Shown here piece by piece: positions 24,587 through 34,553 of a stretch of DNA of 64,000 nt. The stretch lies in the NCBI RefSeq assembly GCF_000745775.1, contig NZ_JQJY01000002.1, positions 124,001 through 188,000 on the forward strand, in the 5' to 3' direction. The stretch is from Flavobacterium sp. ASV13 (GTDB lineage: Bacteria > Bacteroidota > Bacteroidia > Flavobacteriales > Flavobacteriaceae). The translations under genes were made by a program, and so were the position numbers. The stretch's first letter is position 1; the number at the start of each line of letters is the position of its first letter. The notes beneath the pieces were generated by a model, which ran no database searches, had not been told where the DNA came from, and saw only the letters and a program-made list of their open reading frames with translations.

Positions 24587-27500
24587 TTACTTCACCACCT
24601 CAACCCAGAATCCTTTTGTTCTTGCTAAGAAAGTATTATCATACATGGCTTCACACTGCAAACCTGGCAAGTAATAGTTTCCTAAATAAGATGCATTTAA
24701 CAGAATTCTGAAAACTTTGGTTTCTCTAGATTTCATTCCAAAGTAGAAATTAGTTCTGTCATCGCGAATATCAATATAATCTGCAATATTGTTTACAGCA
24801 TCTCCATAATCGGTGAAACGAGTATTTACAATTTCAAATCCGGAAGGCAGAATTTGAGATAAGGCAACATTCTGAATACTTTCTCCTCTTTGGTTTTTAA
24901 TCGTAACTTCAGCAATAAACTCAGTTCCCTGACTTATTTTAGAAACATTAATAACACTTCCTTTTCTGTTTTTGAAAACAATAGTTGCAGAAACATCATT
25001 TTGAACCACATTTTCCTGTCCGATTGGTAATATTCCAGTATTCAGCACACGAACATAAACTATATTCGCTTTATTGTTTTTCAATGTAATACTGTTTATA
25101 CCAGAAGCAACAGAAAGACTACGATCTGCAACTGATTTTTGAGTATTAATCGTTTCTCCTTTTCCGTTTTTACTAAACTGAATATTAATTCCCTTTGGAC
25201 CATTGCTTACTGCAAATTTCGACATTGCATACAAGCAATATGCCGTTGTCTGTGTACTCATCCATTGATTGGCCGACATTTCTTTAGCTAACTTAGTCGC
25301 GGTTGCAAATGCTTTTTGTTTCTGATCCAAAAGAAGCATCGTCTCTAAAGCCATTGCTCTGTTTCTTTCGCTTGAACCATAATAGTAATAGCTATAGCCG
25401 TCTGAACTTCCATCAATACTTGTACGTAAGAACAAGCTTTGTCCCGCTGATTTCTGACCTGCTAAAACATAAGCTGCGGCTAATCGAAGCATACTTTCAT
25501 TCGAAATGCCTTTAGTTTCGCGCAATCTATTCATTGAAGATAAATCGGCATTTCCGGCTAAAGCCAATGTGTACAAACGATACGCCTGTGCCAAATCATT
25601 TCCATATTTCGGTTCAAAACGCCATTGTTTCGATTCTTTCTGCTGATACGACAACCATTTAGATTTGAAGTTTATTGGCAACACATATCCTTTTTTCTCT
25701 GCTTCAATCAAGAAATGTCCAGCATATGAAGTTCCCCAATCATCAGCTATTGCATTTCCTTGCCAGTAAGGCATTCCGCCGTTCGACAATTGGAAATTAC
25801 CTAATCTCGCAATTCCAGCAGTTATATTTTTTTGGATTAATCCTTTACGAATTGCATCAATATCAGCCACATCGCCTAAGTACAATTGTGGAAAAACAGA
25901 TGAAGTTGTCTGCTCCACACAACCATGAGGATATTGAATTAAAAATTGCAATCTTCCATTCAAATTCATTGACGGCATTGACGAAACTTCTAATCTTGCT
26001 TTGTTGCTTCCCGCGACTCCAAAGGTTTTCCACGAAATTGTTTTTGAACTATTTGGTGTTAAAACAAGATCTGTAAAAGTACTCGTAACCGGATTAGGAT
26101 TTGTCATATCAATTTCAACATCATAAACTGATTTCTCACTTCCCGAAGTAGCAATTACCTGAACTTTTGCAATTCCTGTTGCAGATCCTACAACTAAATT
26201 AAAATAAGCCATTTTTTCGTCTGGTTGTGCAAAACTTAGTTTCTGAACAGCACTTCCCATTACTTTCAATCCGTTGCTTGTTTTAATTTGAATTGAAACA
26301 TTTTTGATTTTGTTCTCCGTTGCAAACACCGTTACCGGAAGCGTTACTTTTTCCGAAGGTGAAATTTTTCTCGGCAAAGAAGCCAAAACCATAAGCGGAC
26401 TTTTTACTGGCGTTGCTTTCTCCACACTTCCATAAGCACTTGTTGCAGCATCTCCAGCAACAACCATTGTTCGAACTGAACCAATATATTTTGGCAATTT
26501 TAATTGATGCGATTTTGTTTGCCCTTTTCCTAATTTAAAAGGTCCGTAATACAACACAACTGGTTTAAAACGATTTGCTTTTTTAGCTTTTCCGCCTCCT
26601 AAATCCTGATCACCACCAATACTGAAAATCTGATTTATTTTTCCGCCATAAGCGCCAATTACATCATCGTAAACGTCCCAAGTTTTTACGCCAAGAGCTT
26701 CACGAACATAAAAACTGTCCCAAGCATTTGGTGTTTTAAAACGGGTTAAGTCTAAAAGCCCTTCATCGACAACTGCAATTGTATAAGTCATCTCTTTACC
26801 TGATTTTTCACCAACTTTCACTGTAAAAGCTTGTTCTGGTTTCAAAACATCTGGCATTGAGATTGTCGGTGCCAGAATCGTATTTTTATCTACAACTTCA
26901 ATCGGAACAATTCCGTACATACGAATTGGGGAATCATTTTTGGTTGAAGCATGAGGCTGTAATAATGTAATATTAAAATATACGTTTGGTGCCATTGCTC
27001 CTGTAATTGGGACTTCCACTTTGGTTTCTCCATTTTTAGTTTCGGCCCAAATTGTCTGTACTACTTTTGATCCGTTTTCAATTGAAATCAATGCACGTCC
27101 GCCTTCGCTTGAAGGGAAAGAAATCTGTGCTTTTTCTCCAACTGCATAATTTTTCTTATCTGTAGAAAACACCAACATATTTGCTGTTGAGGCATCTCTA
27201 TTGCGCGTTTTTCCAGACCAGATTGGCCAATCAATATTTACAGTCAAAGCAGTTGCGTGTCCATCTGGATTATCAGAAACACGAATTAAATAACGGCCCC
27301 ATTCTTCATCAGTTAAAGCAAACTGAATATTTCCTTTTCCACTTGAATCCGTATTAACTATAAAAGTTTTATATGAAGTCGTCGCGTTCGAAGAATTATA
27401 ATTCGATAAATTATCACTTGAAGCATCCCACCACCAGCGCCAATCAACTTTAAACACTTTTACTTCTAAATTTCGAACTGATTTTGGTCTTCCGTTTTCA

Positions 27501-30256
27501 TCAACTGTCACAATATCAAAACGATTATTAGTTCTTGTTTCAAGCATATTGTACTTGTTTAATTCTGGCGCTTTAATTCCGACATAGGTTTTATACGGAG
27601 AATAAGTCGTAGAAATTACATCAGTACTGAAATCTCCTCCTTCTTCATATACTTTTGTGATGAATGAAGCGCGAAGCATTCCCGGCGCCTGACCTTGCAA
27701 TTTTGGCTGAATGTTTACTGATGCTTTCCCGTTTTCATTCAATTTCCCTGAGAAAACATTAATTTCTTCAGTATTGAATTGACGAACCAAATCATCAAAA
27801 GTAAATTTTTCATAACCTTTGAAAGTAGTTGTCTGCTGAGAGAATTTCGCTTGCATTTCAACATTCAAATTCTTTGCAATTGCTCCGTGAAGCCAAGTCA
27901 CTTCAAGATTATCTGTGTTTGGATAAGATGATGAAAGCGTTTTTCTGCTAAACGTATTTTTAATTTTTAAACGGTTGGGTTTAATCGTTTCAATCTTAAT
28001 GCTTTTGTAAAATTTAGCTCCGCCCACGCTTACCATTGCTTCCCAATTTCCTGTTGGCGCATCTTGATTTGTTGGAACTGTGAAAGCATAATGATTCAGT
28101 TCGTTTGTTTTTTGAACTGTTTGATAAACCGTTTTTCCGTTCGGATCATTTAATCGGAATTTAATCGGATGTGATTTTGGCAATTTATTCGAAGCATCAT
28201 TTAAAATAAAAGACAAATACAAATTATCGCCCGGACGCCAAACGCCTCGTTCGCCATAAATAAATCCTTTTAAGCCTTTTTGCAAAGTCTCTCCTGCCAC
28301 ATCAAAATTACTTACAGATAATGAAAGTCCGTCATCAAGTTTCACATAAGTAGATTGTTGTCCTAAAGTTACAATCGCAAAATAGGCAAACTTATCTAGT
28401 TGAAAAGAAGCAATTCCTTCACTACTTGTTGCTTGAGTTCCAATTTTCTGCTGTTGGAAATTATACAAATCAACTCGCGCATTTGAAACTGGTTTTGTCG
28501 TCACAATATTATTCACAGCAAATAAATACGATTTGTTTTCCCCTCTTTTAGCTATCACACCTAAATCTGAAGCTAAAATATTTGTTGCAATTTTTGCGCT
28601 GTAATAATAAGAACTTGAGCAAGGATCCTGACTTTCTCTCCATTCATAATCATCATAATAATAATCGTCATAAGAGTTGCCGCTGTAATTCACATCATTT
28701 TCGTCAACTTCTTCTTCCTCTGTTTCATCATCATTTCCTTCAGAAGTTTCACATTTATACAAAGAGTATTTCTTTTTAAAAACAAATTCTACTCTATAAA
28801 TTGCTCCTGGTTCTGGCGTAATTATTTTGGATAAATCCAATGCAAAAGTGTTCCATTTACTCGGATTTATAAGTTTGCTTTCAATTAAATTCAGCGTTGT
28901 TTTGGCGATGGGTTGTGCAACTTTCTTGAGATTTTGGCCTCCATTTAATTCATTATACTGAAGAAACTGAAGAATATTGTTTTTGTAAATTTTATACACT
29001 TTTACGTCAACTGCACTTAGGTTTACAGCCTCAAAATTTAGTTTCAAATTGTTTGAACTCGGTAAGATTGTTCCGTTTTTAATAAATCGGACATTTGGTT
29101 TTATCTGATCAAAAGAAATTTTTTCAGAATAATTGGCATCCATTTTTTTACCGTACTGACTTTCGATTCCCTGAAAAACTTCAATCAATAAATCTCCCAC
29201 CGTAATTTGTTCTGGCTCCGATTCTTCTTCCTGAACCACTTCTACTGGTTCAGAAACAGCTGCAGCAGCGCTATCTACTATAACAGCCGCCGAATCAACA
29301 AGTGAAACCGCCGTTTCTTCAACTGGAACTACAACTTCTTTTTTTGCGGGGGCTTCTTTTTCATTATTAAAATAAACTTTCAGCAAATTTCCCTGAGTTG
29401 AAAATTTTAAATTATTGGTGTTCTGAATCGAAACCAAACCTTTAAAATCTTGTCCTTTTTCCAAAGGCTCCGAAAAATTAATTAAAACCGACTGATTACT
29501 TCCATCCGGAACTTCAACTTTTACAATTTTAAATTCATTTATGTTGGTAATCGGAAAATCAATTTGTCCTTTTTGTTCGATATCAAAATCACTTCCATCA
29601 TATAAAATTTCCAAATTTGAAGCTTCAGAATAACGCTGAATACTGTCGATAATAAAACGAAATTCTTTACCAAAACCTGACTTTTGCTCAAATTTGACTT
29701 TAAGATTATTCCCTTTTTGTTTGGCCTCGACTAATTTTTTAGCTGTTTCAATATCAATATTATCTGCAGTTTTTAAAACACAATTCAAATACTGATATTC
29801 TTTACTATACGACTGAATATCGGCCGTATTGATTGTAAAATCCTGCTTTATGGTTTTGACTGTAAAATTGAATTCAGAAAGTGTTTTTTCTTTCTCTTTT
29901 GGAAGTGTAATAATTTTATCCAGCTTTAAAGTCACCTGATATTCGGTACCGGGTTTCAACTTTTTTTCTGGAATAAAAGCAATTGTATTTGGCGAAAGTG
30001 CAACCACTTTTCCATCGACGCTTGGCGAAATATCAAATAAATCGCTGTCTAAAACCTGATTGGCTTTCCAATCTTTTTTATCAAAAGCCAAAACCACCCT
30101 AATATCTGATTCCGCCGAGACTATTCCTCCGGTGAAACTGACTATATACTCTTTAAATAATGAAAAATCGGAATTAAAATCGGCTGCTGATTTTCGGCCG
30201 CAAGATTGAAAAATAAAAAACACACAAAACACGAGAACTAATCCTTTTGCTTTCAC
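24587..30256 (-). CDS. Bacterial alpha-2-macroglobulin, lipoprotein
   Basis: A 1889-residue envelope protease trap. The lipoprotein signal ends in FQSC (Cys at about residue 19). An N-terminal Ig-like domain, several MG domains and the A2M domain follow. The thioester motif is intact, in PHGCVEQTTSS near residue 1445, so it can in principle link covalently to an attacking protease. The alpha-helical thioester domain and receptor-binding-like domain follow. An unusual insertion at about residues 504-545 is almost entirely Asp/Glu/Tyr with some Asn. A second Glu/Val/Ala-rich linker is at about 305-350. Upstream partner of pbpC. Confidence 0.92.
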   Translation of the reverse strand: MKAKGLVLVFCVFFIFQSCGRKSAADFNSDFSLFKEYIVSFTGGIVSAESDIRVVLAFDKKDWKANQVLDSDLFDISPSVDGKVVALSPNTIAFIPEKKLKPGTEYQVTLKLDKIITLPKEKEKTLSEFNFTVKTIKQDFTINTADIQSYSKEYQYLNCVLKTADNIDIETAKKLVEAKQKGNNLKVKFEQKSGFGKEFRFIIDSIQRYSEASNLEILYDGSDFDIEQKGQIDFPITNINEFKIVKVEVPDGSNQSVLINFSEPLEKGQDFKGLVSIQNTNNLKFSTQGNLLKVYFNNEKEAPAKKEVVVPVEETAVSLVDSAAVIVDSAAAAVSEPVEVVQEEESEPEQITVGDLLIEVFQGIESQYGKKMDANYSEKISFDQIKPNVRFIKNGTILPSSNNLKLNFEAVNLSAVDVKVYKIYKNNILQFLQYNELNGGQNLKKVAQPIAKTTLNLIESKLINPSKWNTFALDLSKIITPEPGAIYRVEFVFKKKYSLYKCETSEGNDDETEEEEVDENDVNYSGNSYDDYYYDDYEWRESQDPCSSSYYYSAKIATNILASDLGVIAKRGENKSYLFAVNNIVTTKPVSNARVDLYNFQQQKIGTQATSSEGIASFQLDKFAYFAIVTLGQQSTYVKLDDGLSLSVSNFDVAGETLQKGLKGFIYGERGVWRPGDNLYLSFILNDASNKLPKSHPIKFRLNDPNGKTVYQTVQKTNELNHYAFTVPTNQDAPTGNWEAMVSVGGAKFYKSIKIETIKPNRLKIKNTFSRKTLSSSYPNTDNLEVTWLHGAIAKNLNVEMQAKFSQQTTTFKGYEKFTFDDLVRQFNTEEINVFSGKLNENGKASVNIQPKLQGQAPGMLRASFITKVYEEGGDFSTDVISTTYSPYKTYVGIKAPELNKYNMLETRTNNRFDIVTVDENGRPKSVRNLEVKVFKVDWRWWWDASSDNLSNYNSSNATTSYKTFIVNTDSSGKGNIQFALTDEEWGRYLIRVSDNPDGHATALTVNIDWPIWSGKTRNRDASTANMLVFSTDKKNYAVGEKAQISFPSSEGGRALISIENGSKVVQTIWAETKNGETKVEVPITGAMAPNVYFNITLLQPHASTKNDSPIRMYGIVPIEVVDKNTILAPTISMPDVLKPEQAFTVKVGEKSGKEMTYTIAVVDEGLLDLTRFKTPNAWDSFYVREALGVKTWDVYDDVIGAYGGKINQIFSIGGDQDLGGGKAKKANRFKPVVLYYGPFKLGKGQTKSHQLKLPKYIGSVRTMVVAGDAATSAYGSVEKATPVKSPLMVLASLPRKISPSEKVTLPVTVFATENKIKNVSIQIKTSNGLKVMGSAVQKLSFAQPDEKMAYFNLVVGSATGIAKVQVIATSGSEKSVYDVEIDMTNPNPVTSTFTDLVLTPNSSKTISWKTFGVAGSNKARLEVSSMPSMNLNGRLQFLIQYPHGCVEQTTSSVFPQLYLGDVADIDAIRKGLIQKNITAGIARLGNFQLSNGGMPYWQGNAIADDWGTSYAGHFLIEAEKKGYVLPINFKSKWLSYQQKESKQWRFEPKYGNDLAQAYRLYTLALAGNADLSSMNRLRETKGISNESMLRLAAAYVLAGQKSAGQSLFLRTSIDGSSDGYSYYYYGSSERNRAMALETMLLLDQKQKAFATATKLAKEMSANQWMSTQTTAYCLYAMSKFAVSNGPKGINIQFSKNGKGETINTQKSVADRSLSVASGINSITLKNNKANIVYVRVLNTGILPIGQENVVQNDVSATIVFKNRKGSVINVSKISQGTEFIAEVTIKNQRGESIQNVALSQILPSGFEIVNTRFTDYGDAVNNIADYIDIRDDRTNFYFGMKSRETKVFRILLNASYLGNYYLPGLQCEAMYDNTFLARTKGFWVEVVK

Positions 30257-30473
30257 TTTTATTTAGAGTTAATGGGTTACAATTTTTAAAGAAATCAGAG
30301 AACATTTTAACATTTGACTGTTACATCCTATAACTATCAAATGATTAATATATTGTAGTAAATATAAAATATTTTCTGAGCTTTTTTAAGAAGAAATTTC
30401 TTTAGTAAAAATATTTAACTTTTGTTGAAGTTTAAAAGCAATTTTGAGATGAATTAGAGTAAATTTCAAAAGA
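30257..30473. other. Intergenic, AT-rich
   Basis: Between tadA and the alpha-2-macroglobulin gene. No gene, strong hairpin or clear promoter seen; it must hold the promoter of the downstream minus-strand gene. Confidence 0.4.
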
Positions 30474-30917
30474 TTATTTACGTCTTTCCAGAAAAAAACG
30501 TTTCATTAAATCTGCCGCTTCATTGGCCATTATACCAGAAACGACGGTAGTTTTTGGATGAAGTTTAGTTCCCATAGCAATGAAACCACGTTGCTCGTCG
30601 CGCGCACCGAAAACAATTTTTGAAATCTGACTCCAATACAAAGCTCCTGCACACATTTGACAAGGCTCGAGCGTAACATAAAGTGTGCAATCTTTTAGAT
30701 ATTTTCCTCCAAGAAAATTTGCTGCTGCAGTTATGGATTGCATTTCGGCGTGAGCAGTTACGTCATTTAATAATTCCGTCAAATTATGACTTCTTGCGAT
30801 TATTTTATCAGCAACAACGATGATGGCTCCAACAGGAATTTCGCCTTTTTCAAAAGCCATTTCAGCTTCCTGCAAAGCTTTTTTCATGAAGTATTCGTCT
30901 GTGAAAGGATTTATCAT
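30474..30917 (-). CDS. tadA: tRNA-specific adenosine deaminase
   Basis: A 147-residue zinc deaminase that converts A34 to inosine in tRNA-Arg. The catalytic zinc motifs are HAEMQSI (H and catalytic E) and EPCQMCAGAL (PCxxC), with the spacing of the TadA family. Other typical stretches are GEIPVGAIIV and KIVFGARDE. Guanine deaminases and other CDA-fold enzymes share these motifs, but length and sequence favour TadA. A downstream alternative start lies ten codons in (MKKALQEAEM). Confidence 0.88.
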   Translation of the reverse strand: MINPFTDEYFMKKALQEAEMAFEKGEIPVGAIIVVADKIIARSHNLTELLNDVTAHAEMQSITAAANFLGGKYLKDCTLYVTLEPCQMCAGALYWSQISKIVFGARDEQRGFIAMGTKLHPKTTVVSGIMANEAADLMKRFFLERRK

Positions 30918-30978
30918 AGTTGCAAAAATAAGATTTTAGAACTTATTTTTTATTACATTTATTTTTTGATATTTGAAT

Positions 30979-31812
30979 ATGGAAAGAAAATACAAAATAA
31001 CAATTCCCGAACCATGCCATGAAAACTGGGACGAAATGACGCCAAAAGATAATGGCCGTTTTTGTATGAACTGTTCTAAAACCGTTGTTGATTTTACGTC
31101 CATGCTTCCTGAAGAAGTTCAACATTATTTCATTCAAAATCAAAATAATAAAATTTGCGGAAGATTTAAAAATTCGCAATTAAAAACAATCACAATTCAA
31201 ATTCCGAGTCGCGTTCTTTATTCGCAGACCAATTATCATAAAATGTTTTTGCTTGCTTTATTTGTTGCCATGGGAACAACTTTGTTTAGCTGTGCAGATA
31301 AAAATGGGAACAAAAATAAAATTAACAATATCGAGATTGTTGAAAATTCAACTCAAGATCAAGATGAAAGCGAGAATATTTCCTCTTGTTATGGACATCA
31401 GGTCGAATCTAAAAAAGTAAAAACAAAAAAATATAGTGAAAGAATTATGATGGGTGCGGTAGTTCCTCCTAATATTATTGAGACAGGAAGTTTTAAATAT
31501 AGTATAATATACAATTCAACTGATTTAGAGGTTTCTCCAGTTCCAGAAAATGGAATGAAAAACTTCTATGCGTTTTTCGATAAAAATTATGTTAAGCCAG
31601 ATCGATCAGAAAAATTTCAGGGAAAAATATCTATGGTGTTTGTTGTAGAGGAAGATGGCACTTTGAGCAATTTCAACATTGCTAAAAATACACCAAAAGA
31701 AATTGGAGAAGAAGCAATTAAAGTTTTAAAAACAGCTCCAAACTGGATTCCCGGAAAACTTAACGGCAAAATTGTCCGTTCTTCTTATACCTTACCAATC
31801 ACAATTAAATAA
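30979..31812 (+). CDS. TonB-like protein with cysteine-rich N-terminal domain (1)
   Basis: A 277-residue membrane protein in three parts. Residues 1-65 form a soluble cysteine-rich domain with Cys13-His14, Cys29, Cys32 and Cys60 (PEPCHENW, FCMNCSK, KICGRF), a pattern like a zinc site. A hydrophobic helix follows at about 84-103 (MFLLALFVAMGTTLFSC). The C-terminal 90 residues resemble a TonB C-terminal domain (VFVVEEDGTLSNF, APNWIPGKLNGK). Energy transducer TonB proteins of this form are common in Bacteroidota; the function of the N-terminal domain is unknown to me. The start at 30979 matches the paralogue. Its stop overlaps the next start by one base, so the two are co-translated. Confidence 0.78.
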   Translation: MERKYKITIPEPCHENWDEMTPKDNGRFCMNCSKTVVDFTSMLPEEVQHYFIQNQNNKICGRFKNSQLKTITIQIPSRVLYSQTNYHKMFLLALFVAMGTTLFSCADKNGNKNKINNIEIVENSTQDQDESENISSCYGHQVESKKVKTKKYSERIMMGAVVPPNIIETGSFKYSIIYNSTDLEVSPVPENGMKNFYAFFDKNYVKPDRSEKFQGKISMVFVVEEDGTLSNFNIAKNTPKEIGEEAIKVLKTAPNWIPGKLNGKIVRSSYTLPITIK

Positions 31813-32675
31813 TGGAAAGAAAACATATAATTACAATTCCTGAACCTTGCCATCAAGACTGGAACAAAATGACTCCAAGTGGAAATGATCGTTTCTGTTT
31901 AAGCTGCTCTAAAACAGTTGTTGATTTTACTTCTATGTTATCAGAAGAAATCCAGCATTTTTTCATCCAAAATCAAAATAATAAAATTTGCGGAAGATTT
32001 AGAAAATCGCAATTAGATTCTGTGATTGTTCAAATTCCGAGTCGTGTTTTGTATACACAAACTAATTATTATAAAATGTTTTTGCTGGCTTTGTTTATTG
32101 CAATGGGTACGACTTTGTTTAGTTGTCAAAATAAAGAAGGAAAAAAACAGAAAATTGATAAAGTTGAAGTTGTAACAGATACTATTACAAAAGAGCATGT
32201 TACTGTTGGAGACATTAAAATCAATCCAAATGATTCTCTTCATAACCCTTTACCGCCACCACCTCCACCAAAAGTTGATCAGGTTAAATTTGTAAAAAAT
32301 CCTGTAGAAAATACAAAAAAAGAGAAATCTCCAAATATTGATTCTAAAAAGAAAATAGAGGAACCAGTTTATAATGGTGGAATCGCTGTTGAAACCAATG
32401 CAGAATTTCCTGGCGGAATTGATCAATTCTACACTTTTTTTGAGAAAGAATTTAAAAAACCAGAAGGCTCAAATATTGGAAAATTGAAAATCATTCTCGC
32501 ATTTGCAGTAGAAAAAAATGGTTCTGTATCTTATCTTCAATCTCAACCTGCTGTTGATGAATCTTTAGAAAAAGAACTTATCCGAGTTTTAAGTTTATGT
32601 CCGAAATGGCAACCGGGAGAAATTAATGGCAAAAAAGTAAAAAGACAATATTCTTTACCAATAGTATTGCAATAG
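31812..32675 (+). CDS. TonB-like protein with cysteine-rich N-terminal domain (2)
   Basis: A 287-residue paralogue of the preceding protein. The N-terminal 100 residues are very similar, with the same Cys-His, CxxC and CGR positions and the same helix ending GTTLFSC. The middle differs: it has a Pro run (PLPPPPPPKV) as in TonB periplasmic linkers, then a charged stretch. The C-terminal TonB-like domain follows (FPGGIDQFYTFFEKEF, FAVEKNGSVSYLQ, CPKWQPGEINGKKV). The N-terminal halves are much closer to each other than the C-terminal halves, suggesting recent duplication or gene conversion of the front part. Confidence 0.8.
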   Translation: MERKHIITIPEPCHQDWNKMTPSGNDRFCLSCSKTVVDFTSMLSEEIQHFFIQNQNNKICGRFRKSQLDSVIVQIPSRVLYTQTNYYKMFLLALFIAMGTTLFSCQNKEGKKQKIDKVEVVTDTITKEHVTVGDIKINPNDSLHNPLPPPPPPKVDQVKFVKNPVENTKKEKSPNIDSKKKIEEPVYNGGIAVETNAEFPGGIDQFYTFFEKEFKKPEGSNIGKLKIILAFAVEKNGSVSYLQSQPAVDESLEKELIRVLSLCPKWQPGEINGKKVKRQYSLPIVLQ

Positions 32676-32704
32676 ATCTCACAATAAAATTAAATTTAAA
32701 ACCG

Positions 32705-32712
32705 TAAATTTG
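32705..32712 (+). promoter_or_regulatory. -7 element of dxs
   Basis: TAAATTTG fits TAnnTTTG. It lies 14 bp before the ATG, which would make a very short leader. Confidence 0.45.
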
Positions 32713-32726
32713 CTTTTTACCATACA

Positions 32727-34514
32727 ATGAAAAGCGATTTACTTTCAAACATATACAATCCTGCCGATTTACGTCTTTTAAAAGAAGAGCAACTAACACA
32801 AGTTGCCCAGGAGTTACGTCAATTCATCATTGATATAGTTTCTGTAAAAGAAGGACATTTGGGAGCGAGTTTAGGCGTTGTAGAACTTACAATTGCTTTG
32901 CATTATGTTTTTAATACTCCAGACGATTTATTGGTTTGGGATGTTGGACATCAGGCTTACGGTCACAAAATCCTTACCGAAAGACGAGAAAACTTCCATA
33001 CAAACAGACAAATAGACGGCGTTTCTGGTTTTCCAAAAAGAAGTGAAAGCATTTATGATACTTTCGGAGTTGGACATTCTTCGACTTCTATTTCTGCAGC
33101 GCTCGGAATGGCGATTGCTTCTAAACTAAAAGGTAGTTTTGAAAAAGAACATATAGCAGTAATCGGCGATGCATCGATTGCCAGCGGAATGGCTTTTGAA
33201 GGCTTGAATCACGCCGGAGTTACTGATGCCAATATTTTAGTCATTCTAAACGACAATGCTATCGGAATTGATCCAAGTGTTGGTGCTTTAAAAAAATATC
33301 TGACTGCAGTTAAAAATGGAAAAAATCCGAAGCAGAATAACATTATAAAATCGCTGAATTTTGATTATTCTGGCCCAATCGACGGACATGATTTCCCTAC
33401 ATTGATCAAAGAATTAAATCGATTAAAGAAAATAAAAGGCCCTAAATTTCTTCATATTGTAACCACAAAAGGAAAAGGTTTGCAACAAGCTGAGGAAAAT
33501 CAGGTAAAATATCATGCTCCTGGAAAATTTGATGCTTCTACCGGAGAAATTCATTTAAAATCAGAAGAAAATCTTCCGCCGAAATATCAGGATGTTTTTG
33601 GTTTGACTATTTTGGATTTGGCCAAAAAGAACAAAAAAATAATCGGAATCACGCCCGCAATGCCATCTGGAAGTTCTTTAAAATTCATGATGGATGAATT
33701 GCCGGAACGTGCTTTTGATGTTGGAATAGCAGAACAACATGCCGTAACACTTGCCGCTGGAATGGCTACGCAAGGCATGATGGTATATTGCAATATTTAT
33801 TCGACTTTTTTACAACGCGCCTACGATCAGGTTATTCATGATGTAGCGTTGCAAAATTTACCCGTAATTTTCTGTTTAGACCGAGCTGGTTTAGTTGGGG
33901 AAGATGGCGCAACACATCACGGTGTTTTTGATATTGCCTATTTAAGAGCTATTCCAAATATCATTATTTATGCTCCACTCAACGAAATTGAACTTCAAAA
34001 CATTTTATATACGGCACAATTAGGATTAAATCATCCGATTGCGATACGATATCCTCGCGGACGCGGCGTTTTACCTAAATGGGAAGTAGAAAATTTCGGA
34101 CAATATGAAAAAATTGAAATTGGTCCCGCAAAATGTTTAAAAGATGGTACGGAAATTGCTGTGCTTTCGACCGGAACAATTGGAAATAATGTTATTGAAG
34201 CCTTAAAAGAATGTAGCAATTCAGATTCTTTTGCTCATTACAGCTTCAGCTTTATTAAACCATTAGACATCAATACATTAAAACACATATTCTCAACCTT
34301 TGAACATATTATTACAATCGAAGACGGGGTTAAAAATGGTGGTTTTGGAAGTGCTGTTTTAGAATATGCAGCAGCAAATAATTTTAAAAACAACATTGAA
34401 ATTTTAGGCATTCCGGACCATTTTATTGAGCATGGAAGCGTGCTGCAACTGCAACATTTATGTAAAATTGACGTTAAAAGTTTGATAAATCTTTTTTCTA
34501 ATCGTTCAAAATAA
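32727..34514 (+). CDS. dxs: 1-deoxy-D-xylulose-5-phosphate synthase
   Basis: A TPP-dependent enzyme joining pyruvate and glyceraldehyde 3-phosphate, first step of the MEP isoprenoid pathway. At 595 residues it is somewhat shorter than the usual 620-640. Conserved parts are WDVGHQAYGHKILT, GVGHSSTSISAALG, the TPP/Mg motif region GDASIASGMAFEGLNHAG with ILNDNAIGI, and the C-terminal transketolase halves (FDVGIAEQHAVTLAAGMA, YDQVIHDVALQNLPV, DRAGLVGEDGATHHG). The first motif reads GDA where many DXS read GDG. Followed after 39 bp by a DUF3078 gene. Confidence 0.95.
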   Translation: MKSDLLSNIYNPADLRLLKEEQLTQVAQELRQFIIDIVSVKEGHLGASLGVVELTIALHYVFNTPDDLLVWDVGHQAYGHKILTERRENFHTNRQIDGVSGFPKRSESIYDTFGVGHSSTSISAALGMAIASKLKGSFEKEHIAVIGDASIASGMAFEGLNHAGVTDANILVILNDNAIGIDPSVGALKKYLTAVKNGKNPKQNNIIKSLNFDYSGPIDGHDFPTLIKELNRLKKIKGPKFLHIVTTKGKGLQQAEENQVKYHAPGKFDASTGEIHLKSEENLPPKYQDVFGLTILDLAKKNKKIIGITPAMPSGSSLKFMMDELPERAFDVGIAEQHAVTLAAGMATQGMMVYCNIYSTFLQRAYDQVIHDVALQNLPVIFCLDRAGLVGEDGATHHGVFDIAYLRAIPNIIIYAPLNEIELQNILYTAQLGLNHPIAIRYPRGRGVLPKWEVENFGQYEKIEIGPAKCLKDGTEIAVLSTGTIGNNVIEALKECSNSDSFAHYSFSFIKPLDINTLKHIFSTFEHIITIEDGVKNGGFGSAVLEYAAANNFKNNIEILGIPDHFIEHGSVLQLQHLCKIDVKSLINLFSNRSK

Positions 34515-34553
34515 TTATTTTGCACAACCAAAAAAAAACCAAAATTAAGCCTA

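Noticed and set aside
28582..28779. His/Asn-rich open frame opposite the alpha-2-macroglobulin gene
   Set aside because: It is the reverse reading of the Asp/Glu/Tyr insertion and has no other support.
32727..34514. Inactive DXS because GDG reads GDA
   Set aside because: All other catalytic and TPP-binding motifs are intact and I recall the same variant in other flavobacterial DXS, so it is likely active.
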